Source: an uncultured Candidatus Saccharibacteria bacterium (GTDB lineage: Bacteria > Patescibacteriota > Saccharimonadia > Saccharimonadales > Saccharimonadaceae). From it: a stretch of 64,000 bases of DNA. The stretch covers positions 1-64,000 of the forward strand of contig CAMVAM010000002.1 in the NCBI GenBank assembly GCA_947165465.1, written 5' to 3'. A model generated the notes under the pieces. The model ran no database searches and was not told the origin of the DNA. It saw only the letters and a program-made list of their open reading frames with translations. Shown here piece by piece: positions 46,215 to 56,028 of this stretch (positions are counted from its first letter, which is position 1; every line of letters begins with the position of its first letter). The position numbers and the translations under genes were made by a program.

Positions 46215-47108
46215 TTAGCCCCAAAACCCACGCTTTTTGTTGCTCTTAAATTCTTCAAGCAGTTCTTTTTGCCTGCGACTGAGGTTCTTTGGTGTCTCTA
46301 CAATCACCGTCACAATATGCGGACCTCTATCGCCATCTGAGCGATATGGCACACCATGTCCAGAAAGTTTAAATGGCGTACCGGATTGTGTCCCGGCCGG
46401 CACCTTCATTGTAATCTTACCGTCCACCGTTTCAACATCAATTTCACAGCCGAGTGCCGCATCTACCATATCAATCTTTTGTTCAGACAGAATAATCACA
46501 CCTTCACGTGTCAAAGTCTTGTGTGGCTTTACGCGCACGCGCACATACAGATCGCCACGCTCCGTCGCACCTTCTGGTGCTGGACCGCCCTTGCCAGCCA
46601 GTCTAATGCTCATACCGTCATCAATTCCGGCCGGGATTTTCACTTTAAGGTCTTTCCCGTCCACTTCAATCGTTTTAGTCGTACCAAAAATCGCTTCTTC
46701 AAATGTGAGCGTCACATTCGTCTGGTAATCCGCGCCCCTACGTGGCCTTCTAGCATTACCAAACCCGAACAAACTGCCAAGAATATCGTCAAAACCACCG
46801 GCTCCACCAAAGTCAAAGTTGAATGTCTGTCCGTTGAAATTGAAATTACCACCGGCAAATGGATTGCCACCACTGGCACCGCCGCCCACACCGGCATGTC
46901 CGAATTGATCGTAGCGTGCACGTTTTTGCTTGTCACTTAGGACCTCGTGCGCTTCCGATACTTCCTTGAACTTTTCCTCGGCTTCTTTGTCGCCCGGGTT
47001 TTTGTCCGGATGGTATTTAATCGCAAGCTTCCTGTAAGCTTTCTTAATCTCATCATCAGATGCGTTCTTTGGAACACCTAAAACTTCATAATAATCACGT
47101 TTTGCCAT
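46215..47108 (-). CDS. dnaJ: DnaJ-family co-chaperone without zinc finger (type B)
   Basis: 297 residues. J domain ([39 protein letters not shown] present), Gly/Phe-rich linker (about 72-115), then the two beta C-terminal substrate domains ([42 protein letters not shown]). The CxxCxGxG zinc-binding repeats of canonical DnaJ are missing, as in CbpA/type B proteins. It is the only DnaJ in the window and carries a CIRCE operator. The stop abuts the FISUMP gene end (convergent, no gap). Confidence 0.9.
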   Translation of the reverse strand: MAKRDYYEVLGVPKNASDDEIKKAYRKLAIKYHPDKNPGDKEAEEKFKEVSEAHEVLSDKQKRARYDQFGHAGVGGGASGGNPFAGGNFNFNGQTFNFDFGGAGGFDDILGSLFGFGNARRPRRGADYQTNVTLTFEEAIFGTTKTIEVDGKDLKVKIPAGIDDGMSIRLAGKGGPAPEGATERGDLYVRVRVKPHKTLTREGVIILSEQKIDMVDAALGCEIDVETVDGKITMKVPAGTQSGTPFKLSGHGVPYRSDGDRGPHIVTVIVETPKNLSRRQKELLEEFKSNKKRGFWG

Positions 47109-47115
47109 ATATTAT

Positions 47116-47144
47116 ATTGTAACAAATTAGCACTTCTATGTAAA
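47116..47144 (-). promoter_or_regulatory. dnaJ promoter (leaderless)
   Basis: -35 TTTACA (47139-47144), 17-bp spacer, -10 TACAAT (47116-47121), only 7 nt before the ATG. The -35 lies in the CIRCE spacer. Confidence 0.75.
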
Positions 47145-47153
47145 GAGTGCTAA
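47127..47153 (-). promoter_or_regulatory. CIRCE operator of dnaJ
   Basis: TTAGCACTT-N9-GAGTGCTAA, one mismatch to consensus; it contains the -35 box in its spacer. Confidence 0.92.
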
Positions 47154-47180
47154 TTTTTTCCCCCCCATATATTATATATA

Positions 47181-49016
47181 TTATTGTTGCTGCCCGACTT
47201 GCGGCTTCGCGTTTGGATTCGTCGTAATCAAACCTTCCTCAGTTTCAGAAGCAATCACCTGAATATGCACGTGGTTCTGCCCGGCAAAGAATAGACCTTG
47301 CCCCACCGGGAAGTTCGAGAGCCTTCTCTTCTCTTCTTCAGTCAGTTTAAACACATCCGATAGCACATCCACTGCAGCTGAGGATTGTTTCAAAAGTAGC
47401 TGCATCGAAGAGTTCGCTACAATTGCACGGCCCATCTTTGAACCCATGAAATCTTCCACGTCCTGTGTAATCGTCGTGAGACCAAGATAATATTTACGTG
47501 CGCGCTTCGCGAGTGAGAACAAGAAGTTTGCCGAATCATCATATTTCATGAGCTGCCAGGCCTCATCCACGATGAGTAGGCGTTTCTTCTGATGTGCTCT
47601 CACAATATTCCAAATGTGTGACAGCACGATGTACATTGCGACTGGCCTCAGCTCATCTTCAAGATCACGAATGTTAAACACCACCATCTGGTTGTTAATA
47701 TCCACGTTCGATTGTTGCGAGAAAATACCTGCAAACGTACCGGTCGTATACTTGCGAAGTCTCTGTGCGAGCTGCGGACCGGTTCCTTCCATGTGAAGAA
47801 GCGTATCGTAAAGATTTAAAATCGTTGGCGGAGTAGATTGGTGCGTTAATGGATCCGACGTAATTCCGGCTCTTGCATAAGTATCAATCAGTGCCTGGTC
47901 AAGGTCTGCTTCTTCATTTGCCGTGAGTGCCGGCACCACTTGCCCACCACCAGAAACCTGATTACCGCCAAGCATCAATCTAAATAGACCATGTAGCGTC
48001 ACGAGGTTTGCACGAAGTGCATCATTGGCATCTTCCGCATCCACCACTTTCGGTAAATCAAACGGGTTAATACGCACATCAGAGTTTAAGGATAAACGAA
48101 TATACGAGCCACCCACTGCATCACAAAGCTTCTGGTATTCGTTTTCTGGGTCGATAATCAGAATCTCAGCACCCACCATCATCGAGCGGAGCGCCTCCAG
48201 CTTCACTGTAAACGACTTACCTGCACCAGACTTTGCAAATACCACCATGTTCGCGTTTTCAAGCGAGAACCGGTCGAAAATCACGAGACCATTGTTGTGC
48301 ATATTGATGCCATAAAGAATACCTTTATCCTGTGTAAGATCTGCCGATGTGAATGGGAACGAAGTCGAAATTGCGCCCGTGTTCATGTTGCGGCGAATCT
48401 GCAGTTGATCCATACACTGTGGCATGATGGAGTTTAGACCTTGCTCTTGTTGCGAATTTGCCACCTTCGAGAAAATCATCTGCTGGCCGAAAATCGTTTC
48501 AATCTTTTGCTGCACAAACTTTAATTCGTCTAAAGAATCAGCCCACAGCGTCACATAAAGTCCAAAACGGAAGAATCTTTCTGCACCTACCTGGAGCTGA
48601 TCACGAAGTTCCTCAGCATCGTTAATTGCCGCTTCAAGCTCTGGGTCACGGACACGTCCTTTCTCCATGTTTAAGCTCATCGTTGCTTCGAGCTGCGTCA
48701 CCTTCGTGCGGAGGTTTTTCATCACCACCTGTGATTCAACCGGATAAATATACATCGATACATCGAGGACTTCATCAATATTAATAATCGGTGAAATCCA
48801 GCCGGTATAAAGCGAACGTGGGTAGCCATAAACATACATGGTCCTACCATATTTAGTACCAAGCCTAAAGTAATCCGAATGAATCTCAATTGCACTTGGC
48901 GAAATCAAATCACGAAGTGTATTTGTACCTTGCTCAAATGCACGCTGAATTTCGGCCGCTTCCATCGCTTCGGCTTGCGCCGCGATTTGCGCTGGTGACA
49001 TCATCCTTTTAGCCAT
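47181..49016 (-). CDS. VirB4/TraC-type conjugation ATPase
   Basis: 611 residues. N-terminal region (ISPSAIEIHSDYFRLGTKYGRTMYVYGYPRSLYTGWI) followed by the ATPase: Walker A FAKSGAGKSFTVK (about 258-270), IDPENEYQKLCDAVGGSYIRLSLNSDVRINPFDLP, Walker B RLLIVDEAWQLM, and TITQDVEDFMGS. It energises the T4SS; no VirD4 coupling protein is in the window. It overlaps the upstream gene by 8 nt (ATGGCTAA). Confidence 0.92.
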   Translation of the reverse strand: MAKRMMSPAQIAAQAEAMEAAEIQRAFEQGTNTLRDLISPSAIEIHSDYFRLGTKYGRTMYVYGYPRSLYTGWISPIINIDEVLDVSMYIYPVESQVVMKNLRTKVTQLEATMSLNMEKGRVRDPELEAAINDAEELRDQLQVGAERFFRFGLYVTLWADSLDELKFVQQKIETIFGQQMIFSKVANSQQEQGLNSIMPQCMDQLQIRRNMNTGAISTSFPFTSADLTQDKGILYGINMHNNGLVIFDRFSLENANMVVFAKSGAGKSFTVKLEALRSMMVGAEILIIDPENEYQKLCDAVGGSYIRLSLNSDVRINPFDLPKVVDAEDANDALRANLVTLHGLFRLMLGGNQVSGGGQVVPALTANEEADLDQALIDTYARAGITSDPLTHQSTPPTILNLYDTLLHMEGTGPQLAQRLRKYTTGTFAGIFSQQSNVDINNQMVVFNIRDLEDELRPVAMYIVLSHIWNIVRAHQKKRLLIVDEAWQLMKYDDSANFLFSLAKRARKYYLGLTTITQDVEDFMGSKMGRAIVANSSMQLLLKQSSAAVDVLSDVFKLTEEEKRRLSNFPVGQGLFFAGQNHVHIQVIASETEEGLITTNPNAKPQVGQQQ

Positions 49017-49884
49017 TTTGTGTATTCTCTCCCTTCTTCACGTACATTGTTGCGAGTTTCGTAAAATCAACTAATGGTTCCCTCACGGCTGTATCCGGGT
49101 TGTTAAAGTTGTAGTACAGCTCTGCAAGTTCCCTCGTATTAAGTCTCACTGAATGAATTCCAATTTGGAACAAACCGGAAATCACTGTATCAACACGTGT
49201 ATTAAGTTCTGAAAGTGCTTTATCGTAAGTCGCGCGGTCAATTCTGGTTACTTCCGGACCCTTTGCTCTCGAGAATGACTTAAAGAAATTCTTAGTCTGT
49301 TGGAGTTCCTTCTCCGCTTCTGCCGATGAATAGTACGGCAAAATGATGAAGAATGATTTATCCATAATGTTAGCTTCTTGTGAAAGCACATCGATAAAGT
49401 TGATATAGTCATCCATCAATACGCCAAGAAGCATGTTATCGTTATTGCGACGAATATCGAGAAGTCTCTGTAAGTATGGTCCAATATCTACACGTTGTGA
49501 ACGAATTAAAATCTGCGTTGTGAATTTAAGTGAGTTCAAGAAGTTCTGGTATGAATATTCCACACCTTCACGCTCCATATCAGACATAAGATCAAAGTTA
49601 ATCGACTTACAAGCTACCACGGCGCGGAAAGAACCATCCTTCATAATCACCACATTATCGCGAAGCTCGGAAATGAGGAGTGTTGCCTGCGTCGAAGTTG
49701 GTGAATCATGATTCGGCGACACCGGCATCATTTGTTGTGCATTCATCGCAGCCGAGCCAATGCTCTGCATTTGTTGTGGTTGCATCATTTGTTGTTGTGG
49801 CATCATCATTTGAGGCTGTTGTCCCGGCAAAATCATTTGCGGGTTACCCATCTGTCCATTCTGGTAGTATTGCTGTGGATTCAT
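49009..49884 (-). CDS. T4SS protein, VirB4 N-terminal-like (TraC-type)
   Basis: 291 residues. Gln/Met/Pro-rich opening (QQPQMMMPQQQMMQPQQ), then a domain (LLISELRDNVVIMKDGSFRAVVACKSINFDLMSDMEREGVEYSYQNFLNSLKFTTQILIRSQRVD) like the N-terminal CagE/TrbE/VirB part of VirB4, here encoded separately and coupled to the ATPase gene. It may form a complex with VirB4. A true fission of one ancestral protein is possible but the next gene already has its own N-terminal region. Starts 2 nt before the PrgI gene ends. Confidence 0.7.
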   Translation of the reverse strand: MNPQQYYQNGQMGNPQMILPGQQPQMMMPQQQMMQPQQMQSIGSAAMNAQQMMPVSPNHDSPTSTQATLLISELRDNVVIMKDGSFRAVVACKSINFDLMSDMEREGVEYSYQNFLNSLKFTTQILIRSQRVDIGPYLQRLLDIRRNNDNMLLGVLMDDYINFIDVLSQEANIMDKSFFIILPYYSSAEAEKELQQTKNFFKSFSRAKGPEVTRIDRATYDKALSELNTRVDTVISGLFQIGIHSVRLNTRELAELYYNFNNPDTAVREPLVDFTKLATMYVKKGENTQNG

Positions 49885-49885
49885 A

Positions 49886-50926
49886 TTAGTGTAACGAGAC
49901 GAAAACCTCGCCCTCCTCCTTTTTATTTAACCGGTTAGCTTCTTTTGCGATGGTCGCAACAGTAAAATCAGGATTATTAGCTAATTCTATTATACTAGCA
50001 TTTGGTGCTTCTGTGGAAACTTTTTTCGGCTCCGGTTCTGGTTCTTTCACTGGCTCCGGTTCCGGTGCTGGTACCGGTTTTTCTTCCGGCTTCTTGCTCA
50101 GCATTCCACGGTTGTTCTGAATCATTGCACCACTCGTGTCTACATCATTACCACGACTAATCGCCGCCTTCATCGATGCAATTGCATCTTCGTGTTCCGC
50201 ATTCAAGCGATGTAATTCTTCTTCACGTAATTTAAATTCTGCTTCTTCACGTTGACGTTTTTGCTCTGCCAAGATTCTCTGCTGTTCCTCCTGCTGACGA
50301 CGTTGCTCTGCTTCTTGGGCGGCACGTTGCTCGTCTTCGCGATTCTTTAGTGCCGTCTGCATTTCTTGCATCGCCACTTGTCTTTGCGTAGTCTTGTTTT
50401 GATCAATCACGCGGTTCAAATTCTCTGAATTATAAGAATCAAACATATCGCTCTGTGCATTTGCTTCCGCGACTAAATCTTCGCGCATCGAAGAATTCCC
50501 CGCACCTTTAATCGCATAGCCTTCAGAATCCACGAGATTCGCGAGGAATGACAATCTATGCGTCGCTTCCTCACCAGAAATATCGCGCGTCCTAATATCT
50601 TCTACAATCTTCGGAGCGGTAATTAAAATAGTTGAGTCACGTTGTCCCGGCATCCATACTCTCGTGTGTGGCTTAAGATAATAAGTCACCATTGCCGCGA
50701 GATATGTTTCCATCGGCTGGTCTTTTTTAAGTGGAAGTGCGAGTACCAAAAACAGGAATACCGGAGGTAGGGGGATTAATGCAAGCAGCGGAAATAGTTG
50801 AAACAAACCCACCGCTAAAGCAATTAAACCGGCCGCTACTAGAAGGTATACAAACTGCCGAAAACTAAACGGCCCAATCAGTTTGTCATCTGCCTCAACG
50901 TCTTGAGGCACCTTATATTGCGCCAT
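49886..50926 (-). CDS. PrgI-family T4SS membrane protein with coiled-coil tail
   Basis: 346 residues. The first 90 residues have the PrgI pattern: YKVPQDVEADDKLIGPFSFRQFVYLLVAAGLIALAVGLFQLFPLLALIPLPPVFLFLVLALPLKKDQP with two membrane segments, followed by KPHTRVWMPGQ. A Gln/Glu/Arg-rich coiled coil (about 190-260) and a Pro/Glu-rich repeat (APEPEPVKEPEPEPK) follow. A membrane component of Gram-positive-type T4SS. Start supported by TGT-TATAAT 9 nt upstream and the position after the VirB6-like gene. Confidence 0.85.
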   Translation of the reverse strand: MAQYKVPQDVEADDKLIGPFSFRQFVYLLVAAGLIALAVGLFQLFPLLALIPLPPVFLFLVLALPLKKDQPMETYLAAMVTYYLKPHTRVWMPGQRDSTILITAPKIVEDIRTRDISGEEATHRLSFLANLVDSEGYAIKGAGNSSMREDLVAEANAQSDMFDSYNSENLNRVIDQNKTTQRQVAMQEMQTALKNREDEQRAAQEAEQRRQQEEQQRILAEQKRQREEAEFKLREEELHRLNAEHEDAIASMKAAISRGNDVDTSGAMIQNNRGMLSKKPEEKPVPAPEPEPVKEPEPEPKKVSTEAPNASIIELANNPDFTVATIAKEANRLNKKEEGEVFVSLH

Positions 50927-50935
50927 ATACTAATT

Positions 50936-50944
50936 ATTATAACA
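50936..50944 (-). promoter_or_regulatory. Extended -10 promoter before the PrgI gene
   Basis: TGT-TATAAT, 9 nt before the ATG at 50926; at most a 2-3 nt leader. Confidence 0.5.
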
Positions 50945-50970
50945 TATCAAAACGGATATGATAAAGGGTT

Positions 50971-53900
50971 TTAATAGTTATCTGGATCGTTCAAAAGGTC
51001 GCAAAGGAACTCTTTTAGTGCATGGCTATCCGCATATGGATCGTCATCATGGAACTTCTTGTATTGAGTTGCAATAAAGCTATCTGCACCAAGCGTTTCT
51101 TTAACATAATTGTATGACTCGTTAAAGAATGCATCGTCATCGTCACGGTTGTCATGCCAGAGGTCTTCCACGTTCGATACAAATGTTGCTCTATCCGTCT
51201 CCGAGTAGACTCCGCCGGAAACCTCTTCATCTTCCACTGGAGCATCCGACTCACGGCGAGCCTCATTCATTCTGCGTTTAGCTTCTTCAAATTCACGCTT
51301 CTCACGCAATTTGTCTTTTTCAAGCTTCACATTAATCGCCACTTCATTATCAAGATCGGCAAGTTCACGGACCCAGTCTTTCGCGTTGTTAGCGGCACCG
51401 GATCTACGGGTGCGGTAAATCTGGTTGAGTTTGCCCTTAGAGTCGAGCAAGCTTCTAAACTTCACACCGGCCATCTTCATCCTGACCTTCTTCACCTCAG
51501 CCTCGTAATTCTTCTTAGCCTCATCGGTTGAAAGATCACCATACTTAGTCTGAATCTCAGCCAGCTCACGCTCATATTCACGGCGTTCAGCCTTCTGCTC
51601 ATCCGTCCAGCCTTCCATATTATCCTCTTCGTAAGCATCAGAAAGGTGGTTGATGAGTGCATCCTTATAGTCTGAACGAAGACCAAGAATCTGTGTTGGC
51701 GTCTGGTCGGTCAGGTAGTTAAGCGTCTTCTTCTGGTAGTACTCACGAAGCTCTTCCTCATGGCCGGCAAAATCTTTATCCGTTTCCCAAATTGGGAGCA
51801 TCTCATAAGTACCATCGGCCTTCTGCTTTGGCGCATAACCGGTCTTTGCCTTCACGGCAGAAACTAGCTGTTCGCTACCAGACAAGAACTTAAGGCTTGC
51901 CGAAATAAATGACGGCTCAAATGATTTCTCGATTTCTGCTCTCTTCTTGATGTAGCCATCGAAATCAAGCTTACCGTCTGCACCTGTATATGCTTCGCGA
52001 ACGCTCTTATCAAAGTTATCGAGCGCCGTACGCTCAATACCATCAAGTGGCGTACCTTCCATGAGTTCACGCATGCCCTTCTTGGCATACATTACCTGGC
52101 CATCCGGCTCAATGTGGTAGCCTCTCACGTATTCATCGTAAGTCACCTTCATTTCTTGGCGCTCGTTCTTATTATAAACACGTGCCGTCTCAAGGTTGAG
52201 ATATTTGCCAAAGCGTCTCATCCATGGGTCTGCGTCCTTCACTTCAAACATGAGGAAGCTTGCGAGGGACTGTGAAGCATGTGAGCCAAGATCCACACCC
52301 TGGTTCAAAATGTTTACGAGCTGTTCACGCACAAGGTCAGTATCACCACGTTGATTGAGCACACGTAGACCTGGCAAAATCATATCGATATTATCCGGTG
52401 CATCAGCACTCTTCGTCATTTCCGAAATTCTATTCACATTCATTACAGTTGGAGGTACGAGCTCAAAGTACTTCTGCATCTTATTTTCCACAATCTTACG
52501 TTGCGTATCGTATGAAAGTGCAGCGTTAGCGGCAGCAAATTGTACATCGTTAAGATTACCTTCCATCACCTTAGCAGCCATGTTGTAGCGGTCGAGTGCA
52601 GACTGGCGATCAGCATCCGAAGCGAACGTCGTCTTGTAGTCTTTCTTAAGCACGCGATTACCGGCCTCATCCGTAGTAAAGCCATACTGCTCATCCATAT
52701 GTGCATTGACAGCAGCTTCCATACGCTTGTGGAAGCCTTCGGCATTTTCGTAAGCAATCTTCTCACCACGCGCAGCCTCAATCTTCAGCTTATCTGCCGC
52801 CTGAACCGTTTGCTGGTCAAGTTTATCGAGACGTGCTCTTTGTGCCGTACCCTCCTTAGCGAGGTAACCCATGCCCTTATTCATCTGGTTCTGATGCTTC
52901 ATAATATCGCTCTGGTATTCCAGATTCTGTGCCTGCTCAGCGTAAGCCTTCTCACCTTCCTTGGTTGGCGAACCGTCCCTCTTGTAATGCTTATTTGCCA
53001 CATATGCAAGACCACGATTTCTCACGGTTGCTGCATGCTCTTTCGTTTCTTCATCACGAGCAATCTTTCTATTCGACATAAACTGCATCAAAGCTGCCGA
53101 TGGTGTATATACGTTTCTACGTGCCAAAGTTCTCTGCTTCGTGAGTTCGCGACGTGAATCCGCCCAGCTGCGGTTGGCTGCCAGTGGTCTCGAAGCGAGG
53201 CCACGAATTTTGCTGTTGACCGTCGAAAGGAACGTACCGGACATCTTCATGAGGCTTACTGAGAAGAAGAGTGGGAAAATCTGCACTGCAATACCGAGTA
53301 GCAAGCTAAATCCGTCTTGCGCATTTGTAATAATTGCCCAACCGGCGAGGTTCGACGCACCAAAGAGTAGCGAGAACATCGGGTAAAATACCAACATTTT
53401 CACGAATAGGTTTTTCCATTTCGTGAAATACTGATCCGTGTTTGGCAGCATATTCGCCACAAATGCCATCGGTGAAATCATAATAAGTAGTGCCACCACC
53501 GCCTGACGCATTGAAATCGTAATCAGACCGGCGACCACCGCTACGATACCACCAAGTACTAATGGAATTAACATCCAAATCGTACCCGTTTCAAAGGCGA
53601 TTACTGCTGCACCAACTGCGATTACGGAACCACCGGCCAGCGCACCATAAAGCTCCGCCATCGAAGTACCAGAGAATGTTCCGGCCGTAATCGAACCGGC
53701 CGTCGATTGCTCAATCGAAGTAAATAAACCTCTAAGGCTATTACCCACGATGTTCGACACATCCACCGCTAGTGAACAAATCACAAAGCTAAGGTTGATG
53801 AGAATCGCCGTTACAATCAGCTTCGGCAGTACTTTCTTAATTCCGTAGTTTGAAATCCCATACCCGGTAATCTGCGAAATCACCACAATCATAAAGAAGA

Positions 53901-54381
53901 TGATGAATACAATATTCGTAAATCCGCGTATGTATTTCCAAATTTCATAGATCGGAGCTCCATCCTTTAATTCCACCGGGTTAATCTGTAAAATGTTCTC
54001 GATCTTTCCGTAAATCCAGTCGATTGCTTCTGACAATTTCCCAGTTGTCGGACATACTAACCAGCCGAGTGCCCCAAGACTTTCTTCACAGGTTACACCT
54101 TTTTTCTGGGTGTTATTGTTTGCGTTCTGGCTATTATTGTTCTTATTCTGTGTATTATTTGCATTCTGCGTAGTAGTTTGTTGCTGATTGGTCGCTGCAG
54201 TCGCGATGGTCGTTACCGGATTCGCAGTCGCTACCGTGATAAATGATTCTTTTTCTCGTATAGAGGTAGCTTCAGCATTTTGTGGCAATAAAATTGCCAG
54301 CCCAAACATAGCCATAATACCAAAAAGACAGCCCAAAATGGCTTTTCTCAGACGATTATTTGAGTGTCTCTTTAATATCAT
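50971..54381 (-). CDS. VirB6/TrbL-like polytopic T4SS protein
   Basis: 1136 residues from the ATG 10 nt after GGGAGG. Signal/membrane start (LRKAILGCLFGIMAMFGLAILL), a Gln/Asn/Thr-rich linker, then six or so membrane segments between about 150 and 390 (VFIIFFMIVVISQITGYG, LIVTAILINLSFVICSLAVDVSNIVGNS, MRQAVVALLIMISPMAFVANMLPNT) in the TrbL/VirB6 pattern, and a very long hydrophilic helical tail (about 400-1136). It likely forms the inner-membrane pore of the T4SS; the tail may act in the cytoplasm or be exposed. Confidence 0.8.
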   Translation of the reverse strand: MILKRHSNNRLRKAILGCLFGIMAMFGLAILLPQNAEATSIREKESFITVATANPVTTIATAATNQQQTTTQNANNTQNKNNNSQNANNNTQKKGVTCEESLGALGWLVCPTTGKLSEAIDWIYGKIENILQINPVELKDGAPIYEIWKYIRGFTNIVFIIFFMIVVISQITGYGISNYGIKKVLPKLIVTAILINLSFVICSLAVDVSNIVGNSLRGLFTSIEQSTAGSITAGTFSGTSMAELYGALAGGSVIAVGAAVIAFETGTIWMLIPLVLGGIVAVVAGLITISMRQAVVALLIMISPMAFVANMLPNTDQYFTKWKNLFVKMLVFYPMFSLLFGASNLAGWAIITNAQDGFSLLLGIAVQIFPLFFSVSLMKMSGTFLSTVNSKIRGLASRPLAANRSWADSRRELTKQRTLARRNVYTPSAALMQFMSNRKIARDEETKEHAATVRNRGLAYVANKHYKRDGSPTKEGEKAYAEQAQNLEYQSDIMKHQNQMNKGMGYLAKEGTAQRARLDKLDQQTVQAADKLKIEAARGEKIAYENAEGFHKRMEAAVNAHMDEQYGFTTDEAGNRVLKKDYKTTFASDADRQSALDRYNMAAKVMEGNLNDVQFAAANAALSYDTQRKIVENKMQKYFELVPPTVMNVNRISEMTKSADAPDNIDMILPGLRVLNQRGDTDLVREQLVNILNQGVDLGSHASQSLASFLMFEVKDADPWMRRFGKYLNLETARVYNKNERQEMKVTYDEYVRGYHIEPDGQVMYAKKGMRELMEGTPLDGIERTALDNFDKSVREAYTGADGKLDFDGYIKKRAEIEKSFEPSFISASLKFLSGSEQLVSAVKAKTGYAPKQKADGTYEMLPIWETDKDFAGHEEELREYYQKKTLNYLTDQTPTQILGLRSDYKDALINHLSDAYEEDNMEGWTDEQKAERREYERELAEIQTKYGDLSTDEAKKNYEAEVKKVRMKMAGVKFRSLLDSKGKLNQIYRTRRSGAANNAKDWVRELADLDNEVAINVKLEKDKLREKREFEEAKRRMNEARRESDAPVEDEEVSGGVYSETDRATFVSNVEDLWHDNRDDDDAFFNESYNYVKETLGADSFIATQYKKFHDDDPYADSHALKEFLCDLLNDPDNY

Positions 54382-54537
54382 CAAATATTTCCTCCCTGTT
54401 TTGAGGGGTGTTATAATTATAGCACACATAAGCTTTTTTGTCAAGGTATTTAACAGAGATTACAACGCTTATGACTTCCTTTGTCGTTTTAAAAAAAATA
54501 TGCTATTATAAAATCAAGTTAACAAATGGATTTTTAA

Positions 54538-55278
54538 ATGAAAAAAATACTGTCTAAACTCTTCGTCGCCGTGCTCATGCTCTTCGCGACACTATCAATT
54601 ACGACGTCATTATCTACAAGCCAAACATACGCCACTAACCAAGGACCACAGACGCAACAAACCGGCAATTGTACACAATTTCTCGGCATGAATTCATGGA
54701 ATTGTGGTTTAAAGGACTGGAACGTTGAAGGCAATATCAAAGAAAACATACAAAAAATCATCTTAAACATTGGTGATGCCGGTGTCACGATTGTCGGCTA
54801 TGTCGCACTTGGCTTCATCATTTACGGTGGCTATCTCTATATGACATCTTCCGGAGATGCAGGAAAAATCGCCTCCGGCAAAAAGACTATCACCCGTGCC
54901 ATTATTGGTCTCCTCATTGTCGCTTGCGCCAAAATGATTTTCGGTGCCATTCTTTCCGCCATGGGTACTCGTGCTCAGGTCGGTGCCGGTCAAGAAACTG
55001 CCGTCATTATGCACGCCATTAACTGGGTCATCGGTGTCGCTGGTATCGTTTGTGTTATTTATATCGTTATCGGCGGTGTTGGCTACATGACTTCAGCCGG
55101 CGATGTAGGAAAACTCCAACGAGCCAAAAACACAATTCTTTATGCCATCATCGGTCTTATCATTGTTGCTCTTTCCTTTGCTATTACGAATTTTGTCATT
55201 TCGAGACTCGCAAATGGCCAGCAATCTTATTTAAATGAACCAAGTAGTCTAGCAATTAATATATCAAAGAAAGGATAA
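54538..55278 (+). CDS. Tandem VirB2/TrbC-like pilin
   Basis: 246 residues. Signal peptide (about 1-34), a short outside part with three Cys, then two pilin-like modules: each is a membrane segment, (I/V)xGG(Y/V)xYMTS(S/A)GDxGK, a basic loop and a second membrane segment (AIIGLLIVAC..., AIIGLIIVALSFAITNFVIS). VirB2 relatives form the T4SS pilus. Duplicated modules in one chain are unusual. First of three plus-strand pilin genes, divergent from the VirB6-like gene. Confidence 0.85.
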   Translation: MKKILSKLFVAVLMLFATLSITTSLSTSQTYATNQGPQTQQTGNCTQFLGMNSWNCGLKDWNVEGNIKENIQKIILNIGDAGVTIVGYVALGFIIYGGYLYMTSSGDAGKIASGKKTITRAIIGLLIVACAKMIFGAILSAMGTRAQVGAGQETAVIMHAINWVIGVAGIVCVIYIVIGGVGYMTSAGDVGKLQRAKNTILYAIIGLIIVALSFAITNFVISRLANGQQSYLNEPSSLAINISKKG

Positions 55279-55280
55279 AA

Positions 55281-55589
55281 ATGGACTTACTAAAAATCTA
55301 CGCAGACGCTATTACTGGTGGTGGCGGTATTGATCCAATACCTGGCGGAGAAGAAGATCTCCCAACCAAAGTCATCAATATCATCAACGTCGTAGTTGGA
55401 GTCCTCGGTATCGTTGCTGTTATCGTGGTCGTTATGGGTGGCATCACCTATATGACCTCAGCCGGCAATCCAGAAAAAGTTAAGAAAGCCAAGAATACTA
55501 TCCTATATGGCGTAATCGGTCTTATCATCTGTGCCCTTGCCTTTGCTATTGTCAATTTCGTGATTAAAAACATCATCGGCGCAGCCTAA
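55281..55589 (+). CDS. VirB2/TrbC-like pilin
   Basis: 102 residues. Short N-terminus without a clear signal peptide, then VINVVVGVLGIVAVIVVVMGGITYMTSAGNPEKVKKAKNTILYGVIGLIICALAFAIVNFVIK: the two-segment pilin module with the YMTSxG-KVKKAK-TILY signature. Two nt after the tandem pilin stop, so same operon. Likely a T4SS pilus subunit. Confidence 0.85.
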   Translation: MDLLKIYADAITGGGGIDPIPGGEEDLPTKVINIINVVVGVLGIVAVIVVVMGGITYMTSAGNPEKVKKAKNTILYGVIGLIICALAFAIVNFVIKNIIGAA

Positions 55590-55653
55590 AGATACCCGTT
55601 GATTTTTTAAAAAAATAATTATACAATTAAACTAAATTAACAAAAGGATTAAA

Positions 55654-55947
55654 ATGAATCAACTAGTTTCAACAGTTGCTACAACGATCAACAACGTCGG
55701 CGACGAAAGTGGACTCGAAGACAAAATCATCGGCATCCTTAATGCTGTGATTGCAGTTCTCGGTATCGTTGCTGTTATCGTTATCATCATGGGTGGTATC
55801 GGCTACATGACTTCTTCTGGCGATGCCGGCAAAGTTAAAAAAGCCAAAGACACCATTCTTTACGGTGTTATCGGTCTTGTCATCGTTGCCCTTTCGTTCG
55901 CAATTGTGAACTTCGTCATTGGCAACATCATTGGTGGTGCTCAATAA
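55654..55947 (+). CDS. VirB2/TrbC-like pilin
   Basis: 97 residues, very like the preceding pilin: GVLGIVAVIV...MGGIGYMTSSGDAGKVKKAKDTILYGVIGLVIVALSFAIVNFVIGNIIGGAQ. Own ribosome-binding site AAAGGATTAAA. Ends before a UUCG-loop terminator. Probably a recent duplicate of the 55281 gene. Confidence 0.85.
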   Translation: MNQLVSTVATTINNVGDESGLEDKIIGILNAVIAVLGIVAVIVIIMGGIGYMTSSGDAGKVKKAKDTILYGVIGLVIVALSFAIVNFVIGNIIGGAQ

Positions 55948-55954
55948 AATCCAG

Positions 55955-55984
55955 AATATCTCCCTTCGGGGAGATATTTTTTAT
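55955..55984 (+). terminator. Terminator of the pilin operon
   Basis: AATATCTCCC-TTCG-GGGAGATATT with a stable UUCG tetraloop and T run. Confidence 0.92.
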
Positions 55985-55988
55985 CCAA

Positions 55989-56020
55989 GAAAAAAGCGTC
56001 CCGCGAGGAGACGCCTTTTT
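55989..56020 (-). terminator. Terminator of hsp20
   Basis: GCGTC/GACGC stem with a 9-nt loop, flanked by A and T runs; read on the minus strand it is followed by six U. Confidence 0.75.
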
Positions 56021-56028
56021 AAAGTCAA

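Noticed and set aside
49009-49884. Sequencing frameshift splitting VirB4
   Set aside because: The two frames overlap by a clean ATGGCTAA and each has its own complete N-terminal region; a natural two-gene arrangement is more likely, although fission remains possible.
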